Assembly: GCA_913056315.1 (NCBI GenBank)
Contig: CAJXMZ010000004.1
Location: forward strand, 1-46,532
Origin: an uncultured Ectothiorhodospiraceae bacterium
Lineage (GTDB): Bacteria > Pseudomonadota > Gammaproteobacteria > Nitrococcales > Nitrococcaceae
DNA length: 46,532 nt
Direction: 5' to 3'
A model generated the notes under the pieces. The model worked only from the letters and a program-made list of their open reading frames with translations, ran no database searches and had not been told where the DNA came from. Below are positions 8,910 through 19,354 of this stretch, one piece after another. Both the position numbers and the translations under genes were made by a program. Every line of letters starts with the position of its first letter. Within the stretch, counting starts at the first letter, position 1.

Positions 8910-10409
8910 TCAGGTCCCACAGAACGTCGTGGTCACAATCTGTTGCGGGTTGGGGGGCTGAGCCAGATGATCGACACCCTCTTGCGCGGTGTAGGGATGG
9001 GTTAAGACGCGGTTCAGTTGTTTGGCTGGGCCTAGGTCGCCTTGCCTGGCGGCATCGATTGCTAATTCAACTTGGTGGTTACGCGGAATATAGATCGGAT
9101 TGGCGGCGATCATTTGCGCTTGTCGTTGTGGCTCAGTGATTGCCGCGGCATTTAAGGCCTGGGTATAGGTTTCTAGCCAGTCCGACAGTGCGGGGTCTTG
9201 ATTAAACCATTGCAACAGTTGCTCGGCTTGAGCAGGCTCACCAGGTGATTGAGCGCCAAGTAAGCGAAAGCTGTTGGTGAAATCACATTGTTGCTTTTGC
9301 AGTAGGCTAAGCCAGTGCTCGGCGATTTCCATGCCAATTTGGCGGTGATTGGCGTCATTGGTGTAAAGGCCAAATTTGCGCAGCAAGGCCCATTCGTAGT
9401 GTTGGCGAAAGCGGTTGGGATAGTCATCGACAATCGCCTCAGCCGCATCGATCGCCTGGGTTGGGTCGTCATCGAGCAACGGCAAAAAGCATTCAGCAAG
9501 CCTTGTTAAGTTCCAATGACCGATGGCCGGTTGTTGGTCGTAGGCGTACCGCCCAGCGCGGTCGACGGCGCTATAGACTTGATCGCTACGAAAGACATCC
9601 ATCAATGCACAAGGCCCAAAGTCCAGCGTCTCGCCGGCAATCGACATATTGTCGGTATTGAGAACACCGTGGATAAAGCCAACGCGCATCCATTCGCTTA
9701 TAAGCGCGGCGGTCTGATCAACTAGGGCGATGAGCAATTCGCGATAGCGTTGGGGTGCTGGGCGGTTTTGCAGTGCGGGGAAATGCCAGTGAATCGCGAC
9801 ATCAGCTAACGTCTTGAGACCTTGCTGATCGCCGCGATGCGCAAAGTATTCAAAACTGCCAAAACGCAGGTGGCTGCGGGCAACGCGAACCAAAATAGCC
9901 CCGGGTTCAGGGCCAAATTCGCGCGCAATTGACTCGCCGGTGCCCAAAGCGGCGAGGGCTCGCGTGGTGGGTATACCCAGCGCATGCATTGCCTCGCTGA
10001 CCAGGTATTCGCGCAGGACGGGGCCAAGTGCGGCTAAGCCATCACCACGCCGGGAGAACACCGTCGGCCCTGAGCCTTTTAGCTGTAGGTCGCGCCAATC
10101 GCCATCGTCATGCGCCAATTGACCCAGAATCAGTGCACGGCCATCGCCTAATTGCGGCACGGGCATGCCAAATTGATGGCCGGCATAGGCCAGCGCAACC
10201 GGTTGAGTCTCAACGGGTAGGCGGCCTTGGGCCCATTGCTCGGCGTTGGTTTTGCCTTCAAGGGTAGTGGTGGGTACACCAAGGGCTTGGGCAAGGGCCG
10301 GGTTGGTCAATAACCAGTTTGGTTGACCGGGTTGTCTGGCCGCTTGCCGAGCATAAGCCTCGACGGGTAGGTCGGTGATGTAGCGGTTGATCATAGCGGG
10401 CATTGGCAT
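8910..10409 (-). CDS. selO: Protein adenylyltransferase SelO (YdiU/UPF0061)
   Basis: AYAGHQFGMPVPQLGDGRALILGQL, LKGSGPTVFSRRGDGLAALGPVLREYLVSEAMHALGIPTTRALA, FIHGVLNTDNMSIAGETLDFGPCAL. Confidence 0.95.
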   Translation of the reverse strand: MPMPAMINRYITDLPVEAYARQAARQPGQPNWLLTNPALAQALGVPTTTLEGKTNAEQWAQGRLPVETQPVALAYAGHQFGMPVPQLGDGRALILGQLAHDDGDWRDLQLKGSGPTVFSRRGDGLAALGPVLREYLVSEAMHALGIPTTRALAALGTGESIAREFGPEPGAILVRVARSHLRFGSFEYFAHRGDQQGLKTLADVAIHWHFPALQNRPAPQRYRELLIALVDQTAALISEWMRVGFIHGVLNTDNMSIAGETLDFGPCALMDVFRSDQVYSAVDRAGRYAYDQQPAIGHWNLTRLAECFLPLLDDDPTQAIDAAEAIVDDYPNRFRQHYEWALLRKFGLYTNDANHRQIGMEIAEHWLSLLQKQQCDFTNSFRLLGAQSPGEPAQAEQLLQWFNQDPALSDWLETYTQALNAAAITEPQRQAQMIAANPIYIPRNHQVELAIDAARQGDLGPAKQLNRVLTHPYTAQEGVDHLAQPPNPQQIVTTTFCGT

Positions 10410-10502
10410 CGATTTAGCCTAACCGATGGGCCGTTGATCTTGCGAGCACTGCCCCGGCTTTTTCTGCTGGCAACGACAACAGCAAGCGGGCAAACTGGTC
10501 AG

Positions 10503-10525
10503 GCCAATCGGTAACACCGATTGGC
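10503..10525. promoter_or_regulatory. Perfect inverted repeat GCCAATCGGT-AAC-ACCGATTGGC upstream of the TAXI-TRAP operon
   Basis: 10-bp arms, 3-nt loop; 33 nt before the GTG start. Confidence 0.5.
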
Positions 10526-10557
10526 TGTCGTGGAACAATTTGATTGAGGAGAGTGTT

Positions 10558-11538
10558 GTGAATAAACAAACAATTTTTAGCATTGCCGCCGCTGCTGGTC
10601 TGGGTATGGTCGCTGTTTCGGCTCAAGCTGATCGTAGTGAATGGCCGGACAGCTTTACTGTTGGAACGGCTAGCCAAGGCGGAACCTACTTCACTTACGG
10701 CTCGGGTTGGGCGAAGTTGGTGCCATGTGAACTGGGTGTACCAGGCGGCGGTGAAATCACCGGCGGGCCAAACCAGAACTTAGCGCTTGTTCATACCGGC
10801 GATGTGGCTTTTGGTATGACAACCATGGGCCCAGCAGCCGAGGCACTCGCAGGGGATAGTCCTGTTGCGCCGGGTATGCCTTTGGATCAGGCCTGTGCCA
10901 TGTTCCCAATGTATGAAACCCCGTTTTCGGTGACCGTGCTCTCAAGCTCTGGCATTGAGTCGATTGAGGACATTCCTGCTGGCGCTGCGGTGGGTTTTGG
11001 TCCAGCCGGCTCCACCTCGGATACTTACTTCCCACGCATGCTTGAGACGTTGGGTGTTGATTTTGATCGCCGTAACGGCGGTTGGAGTGATTTAGGCAGT
11101 CAGCTGCAGGATGGCTTGATCGATGTGATTGCCTTTGCTGCCGGCGTGCCTATCCCAGCGGTTAGCCAGCTTGAAGTGCAAACCGATATTAATATTATCG
11201 AGTTCACCGATGCCGAGCGTAGTCAGATTATGGAGGCCTTCCCGGTCGCCGAGTTTGATATCCCAGCGGATACCTATCAAACACTGAATTCGCCAGCACA
11301 AGCGGTGTCGATGTGGAACTTTTCAATCGCCCGCTGTGACCTGCCGCAGGACTTTGTCTACGAGGCCACTAAAGCGGTGATGGAAAACAACGATCGTATG
11401 GTTGAGATTCATCGCGCAGCGCGTTTCTCAGTGCCTGAGAACTACGATAAAAATACGGTGCTACCGTTTCATGCGGGTGCAGCGCAGTGGTTCGAAGAGA
11501 ACGGCTACGATATCGCTGACAACATGATTCACGACTAG
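10558..11538 (+). CDS. TAXI-family TRAP transporter solute-binding subunit
   Basis: Signal peptide; FTVGTASQGGTYFTYGSGWAKLV; GTG start with GAGGAG upstream; followed by fused TRAP permease. Confidence 0.88.
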   Translation: MNKQTIFSIAAAAGLGMVAVSAQADRSEWPDSFTVGTASQGGTYFTYGSGWAKLVPCELGVPGGGEITGGPNQNLALVHTGDVAFGMTTMGPAAEALAGDSPVAPGMPLDQACAMFPMYETPFSVTVLSSSGIESIEDIPAGAAVGFGPAGSTSDTYFPRMLETLGVDFDRRNGGWSDLGSQLQDGLIDVIAFAAGVPIPAVSQLEVQTDINIIEFTDAERSQIMEAFPVAEFDIPADTYQTLNSPAQAVSMWNFSIARCDLPQDFVYEATKAVMENNDRMVEIHRAARFSVPENYDKNTVLPFHAGAAQWFEENGYDIADNMIHD

Positions 11539-11546
11539 CGTCTAGT

Positions 11547-11576
11547 GGCAGACGGCCGATGAGTCGGTCGTCTGCC
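11547..11576 (+). other. Intercistronic RNA hairpin between TAXI SBP and TRAP permease
   Basis: GGCAGACG-G-CCGA-TGAG-TCGG-T-CGTCTGCC: 13-bp stem including one G-U pair, tetraloop, no U-tract. Confidence 0.6.
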
Positions 11577-11603
11577 GCGAGGCGAGCTATTTTCGGAGCG
11601 CTC

Positions 11604-13781
11604 ATGGCGGATGCAGCAAACGGTAAAGCGGATGATCAGCAGGGCTCAAACGGCCTGATTGAGGGCGTTGATGAAACCTTTATCGAGGGTAATCGACGGC
11701 TCTTTGCTGGTTGGGCCTGGTTCTTCGTTGCGCTGCTCACCGGCGGCTATGCCACATTCCATCTGTTCTCACTCAACGTCTATCCGCTTGAGACCTGGAG
11801 CTTTCGCATACTCCACATCGCTGGCGCGTTGGTGATTGGCTATATTCTGTACTCGGCCCGTGACTATGGCGATGATGAGGTTGGCGCGCCAGCACAGACC
11901 TGGGTGCAAGGGCTATCGTTGTTGCTTTTGCTGCCCGCGCTGTACGCGTTAGTGCAGTCGGCCCTGTTTTGGCAAACGTTTGCCTCGGGTCAGCGTTTAA
12001 TCGAGCCGGTTCGCGAGATTTGGCACTTTGGGGTGCCTTTGCTGGTCGCAACCGCCGGCGGCATTATTTTGTCTTGGGTTGATACCGGACGTCGCCACCA
12101 CATAACGGTTGCCGATGTGGTGTTGAGCGTTTGCGCCATTGCCGTGGCAAGCTACCTGGTGATTGTCTACGACACCCAGCTACGTATGAGCACTGGAACG
12201 CCGTTTGCCCCCATTGGTATTTCGTTAGCGGCCATGGCGGGAACGGCGCTGATTATGGAGCTCACCCGCCGAGTGACCGGACTAGCGCTGGTGATTATTT
12301 CAGGCATTTTTTTACTGTACGTATTTGCTGGCCCCTACCTTCCCGGTTTTTTGGGCTACCCCGGGTTATCCGCCAACCGATTCTTTAGTCAGGTCTATAC
12401 CGACGCCGGTATTCTTGGCCCGACCACGGCGGTGTCTTCGACGTACATCATTTTATTTATTGTCTTTGCCGCTTTTTTGCAGGCCTCTAAAGTGGGTGAT
12501 TACTTTGTTAACTTTGCCTTCGCAGCGGCGGGGCGCGCGCGCGGTGGGCCGGCTAAAGTGGCCATCTTTGCCTCTGGGTTAATGGGCATGATTAACGGCA
12601 CCAGTGCAGGCAATGTCGTCTCAACAGGCTCGTTGACCATTCCGTTAATGAAAAAAGTGGGTTATTCACGGCAGTCCTCTGGCGCGATTGAGGCCGCGGC
12701 ATCGACGGGCGGGCAGATTATGCCGCCGATTATGGGCGCGGGTGCGTTCATCATGGCTGAAATCACCGGTATTCCGTACACCGAGATTGCGTTGGCCGCG
12801 ATTATCCCGGCGGTGCTGTATTTTACTGCTGTCTACTTCATGGTCGATTTTGAGGCGGCCCAGCTGGGCATGCGCGGCATGCGTGATGACGAGTTGCCCG
12901 TACTGGCCAAGATGCTACGCCAAGCCTATTTGTTCATTCCGATTGTGATTTTGATTGCGGCATTGTTCATGGGCTATTCAGTCATTCGTGCGGGCACGTT
13001 GGCAACGCTGGCTGCCGTGGTTGTGAGTTGGCTAACGCCGCATGCAATGGGTCCAAGAGGAGTCGGGCGAGCGCTGCGATTGGGTGGTGAGATGTCCATC
13101 CAAATTATTGCCGTGTGTGCATGCGCGGGGATTATCGTGGGCGTCATATCGCTAACCGGGGTTGGTGGGCGGTTTTCTTCGCTGCTGTTGGGGTTGGCAG
13201 AGGCCAGTCAGCTGCTAGCGCTGGTCTTTGCGATGTTAATTTCGATTTTGTTGGGTATGGGTATGCCCACAACTGCTGCTTATGCCGTGGCCGCCTCGGT
13301 CGTCGCGCCAGGGCTTATTCGGTTGGGTATTGATCCGCTAACCGCCCATTTCTTTGTGTTTTACTTTGCCGTTGTCTCGGCGATTACCCCACCCGTTGCG
13401 CTGGCATCCTATGCAGCGGCTGGGATTTCTGGGGGCAATGCAATGAAAACCTCGGTCGCGTCCTTTCGCATTGGTATCGCTGCGTTCGTTGTGCCGTTTA
13501 TGTTCTTCTACTCCAGTGCCTTGCTTATGGAGGGCGAATGGCTAGCCGTTGTGCGGGCGGCCGGGACGGCCGTGGTTGGCGTTTATCTATTGGCCGCTGC
13601 GGTTCAGGGCTGGTTTATGGCGGGTAATGCGCGCTGGTTTGTGCGAATGGTCCTTTTGCTCGGCGCTCTGGCACTGATTCAAGGAAGCCTCTACACCGAT
13701 CTTATTGGTATTGGGATGGCTAGCGTTGCGCTTATTTTGCAGCGTTTCACAGCATTGCCGCCGCCGACTCAGTTAAAGTAG
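11604..13781 (+). CDS. TRAP transporter fused (4TM+12TM) permease
   Basis: GSTSAGN-like motif (MINGTSAGNVVSTGSLTIPLMKK), TGGQIMPPIMGAGAFIMAE, LGMGMPTTAAYAVAASVVAPGLI; many TMs. Confidence 0.92.
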   Translation: MADAANGKADDQQGSNGLIEGVDETFIEGNRRLFAGWAWFFVALLTGGYATFHLFSLNVYPLETWSFRILHIAGALVIGYILYSARDYGDDEVGAPAQTWVQGLSLLLLLPALYALVQSALFWQTFASGQRLIEPVREIWHFGVPLLVATAGGIILSWVDTGRRHHITVADVVLSVCAIAVASYLVIVYDTQLRMSTGTPFAPIGISLAAMAGTALIMELTRRVTGLALVIISGIFLLYVFAGPYLPGFLGYPGLSANRFFSQVYTDAGILGPTTAVSSTYIILFIVFAAFLQASKVGDYFVNFAFAAAGRARGGPAKVAIFASGLMGMINGTSAGNVVSTGSLTIPLMKKVGYSRQSSGAIEAAASTGGQIMPPIMGAGAFIMAEITGIPYTEIALAAIIPAVLYFTAVYFMVDFEAAQLGMRGMRDDELPVLAKMLRQAYLFIPIVILIAALFMGYSVIRAGTLATLAAVVVSWLTPHAMGPRGVGRALRLGGEMSIQIIAVCACAGIIVGVISLTGVGGRFSSLLLGLAEASQLLALVFAMLISILLGMGMPTTAAYAVAASVVAPGLIRLGIDPLTAHFFVFYFAVVSAITPPVALASYAAAGISGGNAMKTSVASFRIGIAAFVVPFMFFYSSALLMEGEWLAVVRAAGTAVVGVYLLAAAVQGWFMAGNARWFVRMVLLLGALALIQGSLYTDLIGIGMASVALILQRFTALPPPTQLK

Positions 13782-13786
13782 CAGGC

Positions 13787-14290
13787 ATGGACGTTCGCGA
13801 TCGACTGGCCCGGTTCCCGGGTCGTATTAATTTTTTGGGCGCTTTACTGTGCTTTGGGCTGGTTGCGGTTGCCGTTGGCCTTGAGCACTGGCAGGGCTTA
13901 GAGCCATGTCCATTGTGTATTTTTCAGCGTATTGCTTTTGTGGCGATGGGCGTTGGCTTGCTAATCGGTACCTTGATGCCCGGCCTAGTCGCGATGGGCA
14001 CGGTGGCGTTGGGGGCAATCGCTGGGGTGGGTCTAGCGGCAAGGCATCTGTGGCTGCAATCGCTGCCGGCTGATCAAGTGCCCGCGTGTGGTCCAGGGTT
14101 GAGCTACTTAATGGATTCTTTGCCGCTGACTCGCGTGTTGACCCAAGTGCTTGCGGGTTCGGGCGAATGTGCGCAAGTCGACTATGTGCTTGGTTTGAGC
14201 ATTCCGCTATGGACGCTTGCTGCCTTTATTGTCATTGGCGGGGTCTTTATAGCGCTAAATTGGATGGTTCGGCAGCGCCGGTTGCGTTAA
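13787..14290 (+). CDS. dsbB: Disulfide bond formation protein DsbB
   Basis: EHWQGLEPCPLCIFQRIAF; four-TM pattern; second Cys pair CGPGLSYLM...SGECAQV. Confidence 0.92.
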   Translation: MDVRDRLARFPGRINFLGALLCFGLVAVAVGLEHWQGLEPCPLCIFQRIAFVAMGVGLLIGTLMPGLVAMGTVALGAIAGVGLAARHLWLQSLPADQVPACGPGLSYLMDSLPLTRVLTQVLAGSGECAQVDYVLGLSIPLWTLAAFIVIGGVFIALNWMVRQRRLR

Positions 14291-16200
14291 TGGCATTAAC
14301 CGAGCAGGTCGTCGAGCGATTGGGGGTCGATGCGCCCATTGCCCAGCAATTACCCGGGTATGCGCCGCGTCCAGAGCAACAAGCGATGGCGCAAGCAGTT
14401 GCTCAGGCCATTGAGAACGAAGCCACCTTAGTGGTTGAGGCTGGCACCGGTACGGGTAAAACCCTCGCCTACTTGTTGCCCGCGCTGCTCTCTGGTCATC
14501 GGGTGATTGTCTCCACCGGCACGCGAACGCTGCAAGATCAGCTCTTTCACCGTGATTTACCCACCGCGCAGGCGGCCATTGGTCGCTCGATTCGGACCGC
14601 GTTATTAAAAGGCCGAGGCAACTATCTCTGCCTCTACCGTATGGAGCGAACCCTTGAATCGGGTCGGCTTGAAAGCGCCGCGATGGCGGATGATCTACAG
14701 CGTCTGCGCGCTTGGTCAGGGCGCACACAAACCGGTGATATGGCCGACGCGCCCGGTGGCGCACCGGATTCACGGCTGCTGCCGAGGGTGACCTCAACCG
14801 CGGATAATTGCTTGGGCCAAGACTGTCCGCTCTATGCCGAGTGTTTCTTAATGGAGGCGCGTCGCAAAGCGCAAGAGGCCGATGTCGTGGTGATTAATCA
14901 TCACTTGCTTATGGCGGATTGGGCGCTACGCGAGGGTGGCCATGGTGAGGTTCTGCCATCGGCCGATGTCTATGTTTTGGATGAGGCGCATCAGCTGCCG
15001 GATACCGCGGCTGGTTTTTTTGGCGTGAGTGTATCGAGCCGTCAACTCTACGATTTGGCGCGTGATACGCGGCTCGAGCAACAACGCGAGGCTGGGGATA
15101 GCGCTGAGCTTGTTGATGAGGCGGCACAATTAGAGCATGCGGTTGCTGAATTGCGTTTAGCGCTGGGTAACATGGGCCGCACGGCGTGGCCTGCGGGTGA
15201 TTCGACGCCTGCGCTCAGTGCGCAGACCCTGTTGGATGCGCTCGCTCGTCTGAGCGCCGTGCTGGCGCCGCAAAGCGTTCGCGGACGAGGGCTTGAGGCA
15301 TGCCATCGACGGGCCGAAAAATTGCATGGCGAATTGGCGCAGTTTTTATCGGATACCGGTGATACCGGTCAGGTCAGTTGGGTTGAAACGCGGGGTCAGG
15401 GTTTTGCACTGCGCCTGACGCCACTTGATGTTGCCGCGCATTTCTCGCATAGCCGTGAGCAGCACGGGCGTAGCTGGGTACTGACCTCGGCGACGCTGGC
15501 CATAAACGGCCAATTCGAGCACTTCTTACGCCGCCTTGGGTTAGATCAAGCGCAAACACTCGCGCTCGATAGCCCGTTTGATTTTGCTCAGAACACGTTA
15601 ATGTACTTACCGCCCGATTTGCCCGGCCCGAGTGCCCCGGGGTTTAACGATGCCTACCTAGAGGCGGTTGAGCCGGTTTTGCGGGCCAGTGGCGGTCGAG
15701 CGTTTATGCTGTTTACCAGTCATCGGGCGTTAACTGCAGCCACACACTGGTTGCGCGATCGGGGTTGGCCCGATCTGTTGGTCCAGGGCGAGGCGGCTCA
15801 ACAGCAATTGCTTAATCGCTTTCGCGATTCGGGACAGGCCGTGTTATTGGGTACGCAGTCATTTTGGGAAGGTGTGGATGTGCGCGGACCCGCTCTGTCT
15901 TGTGTGCTCATTGATCGATTGCCGTTTGCCTCACCCGCTGACCCTGTGTTGCAGGCCCGTGTGGAGTGGATGCGCAGCGAGGGGCGTAACCCGTTTGGTG
16001 AGTACCAACTGCCTGAGGCGGTAATCGGTTTACGCCAAGGCGTCGGGCGGCTCATTCGTGATGCCGCCGACCGTGGCGTGTTGGTGCTGGGCGATAATCG
16101 ATTGATGACCAAGGGCTACGGCAAGCATTTTCGCCAGAGCTTGCCGCCGATGCCACTGACACAAAACTTTGATGACGTGGCCGCGTTTCTAGCGCGTTAG
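14290..16200 (+). CDS. ATP-dependent helicase, DinG/YoaA family
   Basis: [19 protein letters not shown]; Fe-S Cys set (C...[12 protein letters not shown]); DEAH ([10 protein letters not shown]); [15 protein letters not shown] overlap with dsbB. Confidence 0.9.
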   Translation: MALTEQVVERLGVDAPIAQQLPGYAPRPEQQAMAQAVAQAIENEATLVVEAGTGTGKTLAYLLPALLSGHRVIVSTGTRTLQDQLFHRDLPTAQAAIGRSIRTALLKGRGNYLCLYRMERTLESGRLESAAMADDLQRLRAWSGRTQTGDMADAPGGAPDSRLLPRVTSTADNCLGQDCPLYAECFLMEARRKAQEADVVVINHHLLMADWALREGGHGEVLPSADVYVLDEAHQLPDTAAGFFGVSVSSRQLYDLARDTRLEQQREAGDSAELVDEAAQLEHAVAELRLALGNMGRTAWPAGDSTPALSAQTLLDALARLSAVLAPQSVRGRGLEACHRRAEKLHGELAQFLSDTGDTGQVSWVETRGQGFALRLTPLDVAAHFSHSREQHGRSWVLTSATLAINGQFEHFLRRLGLDQAQTLALDSPFDFAQNTLMYLPPDLPGPSAPGFNDAYLEAVEPVLRASGGRAFMLFTSHRALTAATHWLRDRGWPDLLVQGEAAQQQLLNRFRDSGQAVLLGTQSFWEGVDVRGPALSCVLIDRLPFASPADPVLQARVEWMRSEGRNPFGEYQLPEAVIGLRQGVGRLIRDAADRGVLVLGDNRLMTKGYGKHFRQSLPPMPLTQNFDDVAAFLAR

Positions 16201-16586
16201 TCTTCGACTAGCTCGTAAGAGCCGTCCGCATCATGGGTTTCGCGGCCGGTAACCGGCGGGTTAAAGGCGCAAATCAGACGCATGTCCTCGGTGCCACCGC
16301 GCAGCACATGGCGGTCATGCTGATCAAGTGCGTAGAGCACACCGTCGTGGATGTTATGCACCTCACCCGTGGCTAAATCTTCGACACTGCCATTGCCGGC
16401 AACGCAGTAAACCGCTTCAAGATGATTTTTGTACCACAGCGTCATTTCGGCACCGGCTGGGATAATGGTCTCGTGAAAAGAAAACCCCATGCCATCGCTT
16501 TTGAGCAGCAAGCGCCGACTGGTCCAAGCGGGACCTTCGACTTCGCGCTCAGAACCAATAATGTCTGTACGATCAACAATCTTCAT
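16197..16586 (-). CDS. ectC: L-ectoine synthase
   Basis: [42 protein letters not shown]...[20 protein letters not shown]...[14 protein letters not shown], typical EctC. Confidence 0.95.
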   Translation of the reverse strand: MKIVDRTDIIGSEREVEGPAWTSRRLLLKSDGMGFSFHETIIPAGAEMTLWYKNHLEAVYCVAGNGSVEDLATGEVHNIHDGVLYALDQHDRHVLRGGTEDMRLICAFNPPVTGRETHDADGSYELVED

Positions 16587-16621
16587 AACTTAATGTCCTG
16601 GTGGTTAGGGGTAAGCCGGCC

Positions 16622-17155
16622 TTAGGGTGCCAAACGGTTGAGCGCCGCCGGTCGGTAGGGGCCAATCCGAAATAAATTCTCGGCAGAATGGCCTGCATCG
16701 GGGAAATCATCAGCAGCAAAGCAAGTCGATACTTGGCAATCGGTATCCAGCTCACGGGCAATTGATTCGAACAGGCCGCGCGAGGGCTCGTTGCTTGGCG
16801 TAATCGTTGTCTCCAGCATACTGGCGCGATCCGCGCCGGGCTGGCGTAAAAACGCACCGACTAGACGTTTGCCCAAGCCTTGGCCTTGCCAAGCGGGATG
16901 GATGCCGACTTGCCAGAGAAAGATCACCTCAGGGTGGCGCGGGCGGCGGTAGCCACTGGCAAACCCAATGACCTTACCCTGGTGTTCGGCGATGACACAG
17001 GTATCGGCAAAGTCGCGAGCGAGCAGCAGGTAGAGGTAGCTAGAATTGAGATCAAGCGTTTCGGTATCCCGTGCGACTTCCCACATTCCCGCGCCGTCTT
17101 GCACCGTGGCAGGGCGCAGGCGAATGCCTTGGTCGGGGATTTCTTCGTTGATCAA
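16622..17155 (-). CDS. ectA: L-2,4-diaminobutyric acid acetyltransferase
   Basis: GNAT fold with EctA signature (LDLNSSYLYLLLARDFADTCVIAE, GFASGYRRPRHPEVIFLWQVGIHPAWQGQGLGKRL, ETTITPSNEPSRGLF); probable TTG start at 17155 with TGAGGAG upstream. Confidence 0.92.
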   Translation of the reverse strand: MINEEIPDQGIRLRPATVQDGAGMWEVARDTETLDLNSSYLYLLLARDFADTCVIAEHQGKVIGFASGYRRPRHPEVIFLWQVGIHPAWQGQGLGKRLVGAFLRQPGADRASMLETTITPSNEPSRGLFESIARELDTDCQVSTCFAADDFPDAGHSAENLFRIGPYRPAALNRLAP

Positions 17156-17308
17156 TCTGCTGTGCTCCTCAAGTGCCTTTATTCCACCGCCAGATAGTAG
17201 CAATGACGGGTGCCTGGCTGCCAATAAAAATCATGGCCAATACGGTATAGGTGGACTATCCTCGCGGCACAAATGGCCAGCGCTTTGTTGCCATTCTTGG
17301 AAGCATTC

Positions 17309-18598
17309 ATGCGACATACACTGACACCTTTTATTGCGCTTTTTGCCTCGGTGGCTTTATTGCTCACCGGGGGTGGCATGTTGACGACATTAATTGGCGT
17401 ACGCATGTCACAAGAGGCATTTCCACTGGGTGTTATCGGTGTAGTGACGGCCTGCTATTCGGTGGGGTTTGTCTTTGCCACATTGGTCTGTCCGGGCATT
17501 ATCTCGCGGGTCGGGCACATTCGCAGTTTTGCGGCATTCGCCGCGCTGGCGGCAATGAGTACATTGGTTTATCCGATGCTCATTAACCCTTGGTTATGGG
17601 CCGGGTTACGGCTGGCTTACGGGTTTAGCCTGGCCGGGCTGTATATCGTCACCGAAAGCTGGTTAAACGATCGCACGCCAACCGAGCGGCGTGGCCAAGT
17701 CTTGGGTGGCTATAGTGTTATCACCTATGTTGCTTTGGGCGGCGGGCAGTTTTTGCTGCTAACCGGGCGTTCTGGTGGCTTTGAGTTATTTAGCCTGGCA
17801 GCCATTCTGCTGGCTGCTGCGGTTGTACCGGTTACATTGACTCGGATTACCTCGCCGGACCTGCCCGTGGTTGAGCGCGTTGGCCTGAAAGCTCTGCTTG
17901 ACGCTTCGCCGTTGGGACTCGTCGGCTCGGCATTGGCGGGGATGATTGGTGGTGCTTATGTCGGCCTAGCGCCGGTTTTCGCGCGTGACGCCGGGTTTAG
18001 TGATAGTGGCATTGCCTGGCTGATGGGTTTAAGTATTTTGGGCGGGTTTGTACTGCAATGGCCGATTGGGCATTTATCCGATCGGTTTAACCGCCGGGAT
18101 GTGCTCATGGGTGTGAGCTTTGCCATGGCGGCGTGCAGTTTGGCGATTGTGTTGGTGACTGGTCGCAGTGATGTGGCCGTGGTGGCGTTGGCTATTTTGT
18201 GGGGCGGGCTTGCGTTTACGCTTTATCCAATCGCGCTTTCGCTTGCCAATGACTTTCTCACTCCACAGCAAATGCTGGGTGCGAGCGCGAGCTTACTGCT
18301 TGTTCACGGCATCGGCATGATTGCTGGGCCGTTGCTTGGATCGCAGTTAATGGCGTTAGTCGGGCCAGCCGGTTTGTTTTGGGCGGTCGGTGCGGTGGGC
18401 GTGGTTTTGGGCAGTTTCGCCTGGTTGCGTCAGCGCGTGGGCCCGCCCATTCCGGTTGGCGAGCCATCAACCTATCGGGTGGTGCCGCGCGAGAGTGTGT
18501 TTGCCGGTGGGCTTGATCCACGCTACGAGGAAATGCAGCTGGAATTTGATTTTGAGGATGCCAATGTCGATATTACCGAGCCTGAGGCTGAGCCATGA
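17309..18598 (+). CDS. MFS transporter (YcaD-like)
   Basis: About 12 TMs, ESWLNDRTPTERRGQVLGGYSVITY, GHLSDRFNRRDVL; start could be ATG 17273 instead. Confidence 0.82.
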   Translation: MRHTLTPFIALFASVALLLTGGGMLTTLIGVRMSQEAFPLGVIGVVTACYSVGFVFATLVCPGIISRVGHIRSFAAFAALAAMSTLVYPMLINPWLWAGLRLAYGFSLAGLYIVTESWLNDRTPTERRGQVLGGYSVITYVALGGGQFLLLTGRSGGFELFSLAAILLAAAVVPVTLTRITSPDLPVVERVGLKALLDASPLGLVGSALAGMIGGAYVGLAPVFARDAGFSDSGIAWLMGLSILGGFVLQWPIGHLSDRFNRRDVLMGVSFAMAACSLAIVLVTGRSDVAVVALAILWGGLAFTLYPIALSLANDFLTPQQMLGASASLLLVHGIGMIAGPLLGSQLMALVGPAGLFWAVGAVGVVLGSFAWLRQRVGPPIPVGEPSTYRVVPRESVFAGGLDPRYEEMQLEFDFEDANVDITEPEAEP

Positions 18599-19287
18599 GT
18601 GTTAGTCCCATTATCCTGGGCGTTGACGCCAGCGCGGGGGCTTGTTCGGTCGCGCTGAGTATGGGCGATGCGGTGATTGGCGAGCAGTTGATCGAGGCAC
18701 GAGGTCACGCGGAAATCTTGCTTGACTTGGTGGACCAACTGCTCGCGCAAGCAGGCTTGGCGCGTTCACAAATCGATGCGATTGCCTATGGCAGTGGTCC
18801 GGGCGGGTTTACCGGGGTACGCGTTAGCGCAGGCGTGGCGCAAGGTATAGCGATGGGGTTGGATTGTCCGGGTATTGCGCTATCGACATTGCGCATTGTG
18901 GCGGCATCCAATCAAATCGAATCGACCCACGCTTGTTATATGCTCGTGGCGCTCGACGCCCGTATGGGGGAGGTTTATGCGCAATCCTTCTACCGACAGG
19001 CAACCGATCCGATTGTCCTCGAGGATATTTCCCCGGCATTGCTGTGTTTGCCTGAGGCATTGACCCCGCCGTCGAATGATTGGGTCGGCATAGGCAATGG
19101 CTTTTTGGCCTATCCCGGCTTGGCGTCGCAAGGCGTTAAAGCCCAACAAATCAGCGCCCATGTTATGCCAAACATTGCCGCGGCGATGCCATTGGCTCGC
19201 GCCCAATATGAGTGCAATGCGGTGCAAGCGCCCAGTGACATCGCGCCGGTTTATTTACGCAATCAAATTGCTAAGCCGTCGGTTTGA
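18595..19287 (+). CDS. tsaB: tRNA threonylcarbamoyladenosine biosynthesis protein TsaB
   Basis: ILGVDASAGACSVAL, YGSGPGGFTGVRVSAGVAQGIA, VALDARMGEVYAQ. Confidence 0.93.
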   Translation: MSVSPIILGVDASAGACSVALSMGDAVIGEQLIEARGHAEILLDLVDQLLAQAGLARSQIDAIAYGSGPGGFTGVRVSAGVAQGIAMGLDCPGIALSTLRIVAASNQIESTHACYMLVALDARMGEVYAQSFYRQATDPIVLEDISPALLCLPEALTPPSNDWVGIGNGFLAYPGLASQGVKAQQISAHVMPNIAAAMPLARAQYECNAVQAPSDIAPVYLRNQIAKPSV

Positions 19288-19354
19288 GTGAATTGGGGTT
19301 TCGTTGCGCCGGCGCTGGGCTTACTCTGATTCAAGTTTTAGTGAGTGGATAAGT

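Noticed and set aside
14086-14289. 68-aa N-terminal extension of the DinG-like ORF
   Set aside because: Overlaps dsbB out of frame; ATG 14290 in a TAATG junction fits the family start.
14255-14797. 180-aa minus-strand ORF opposite dsbB/dinG
   Set aside because: Antisense to two strongly supported genes, composition typical of shadow ORFs.
15352-15369. 9-bp tandem repeat GATACCGGT x2 inside the DinG-like gene
   Set aside because: In frame, encodes a DTG-DTG duplication; a short repeat in a variable loop with no further copies nearby.
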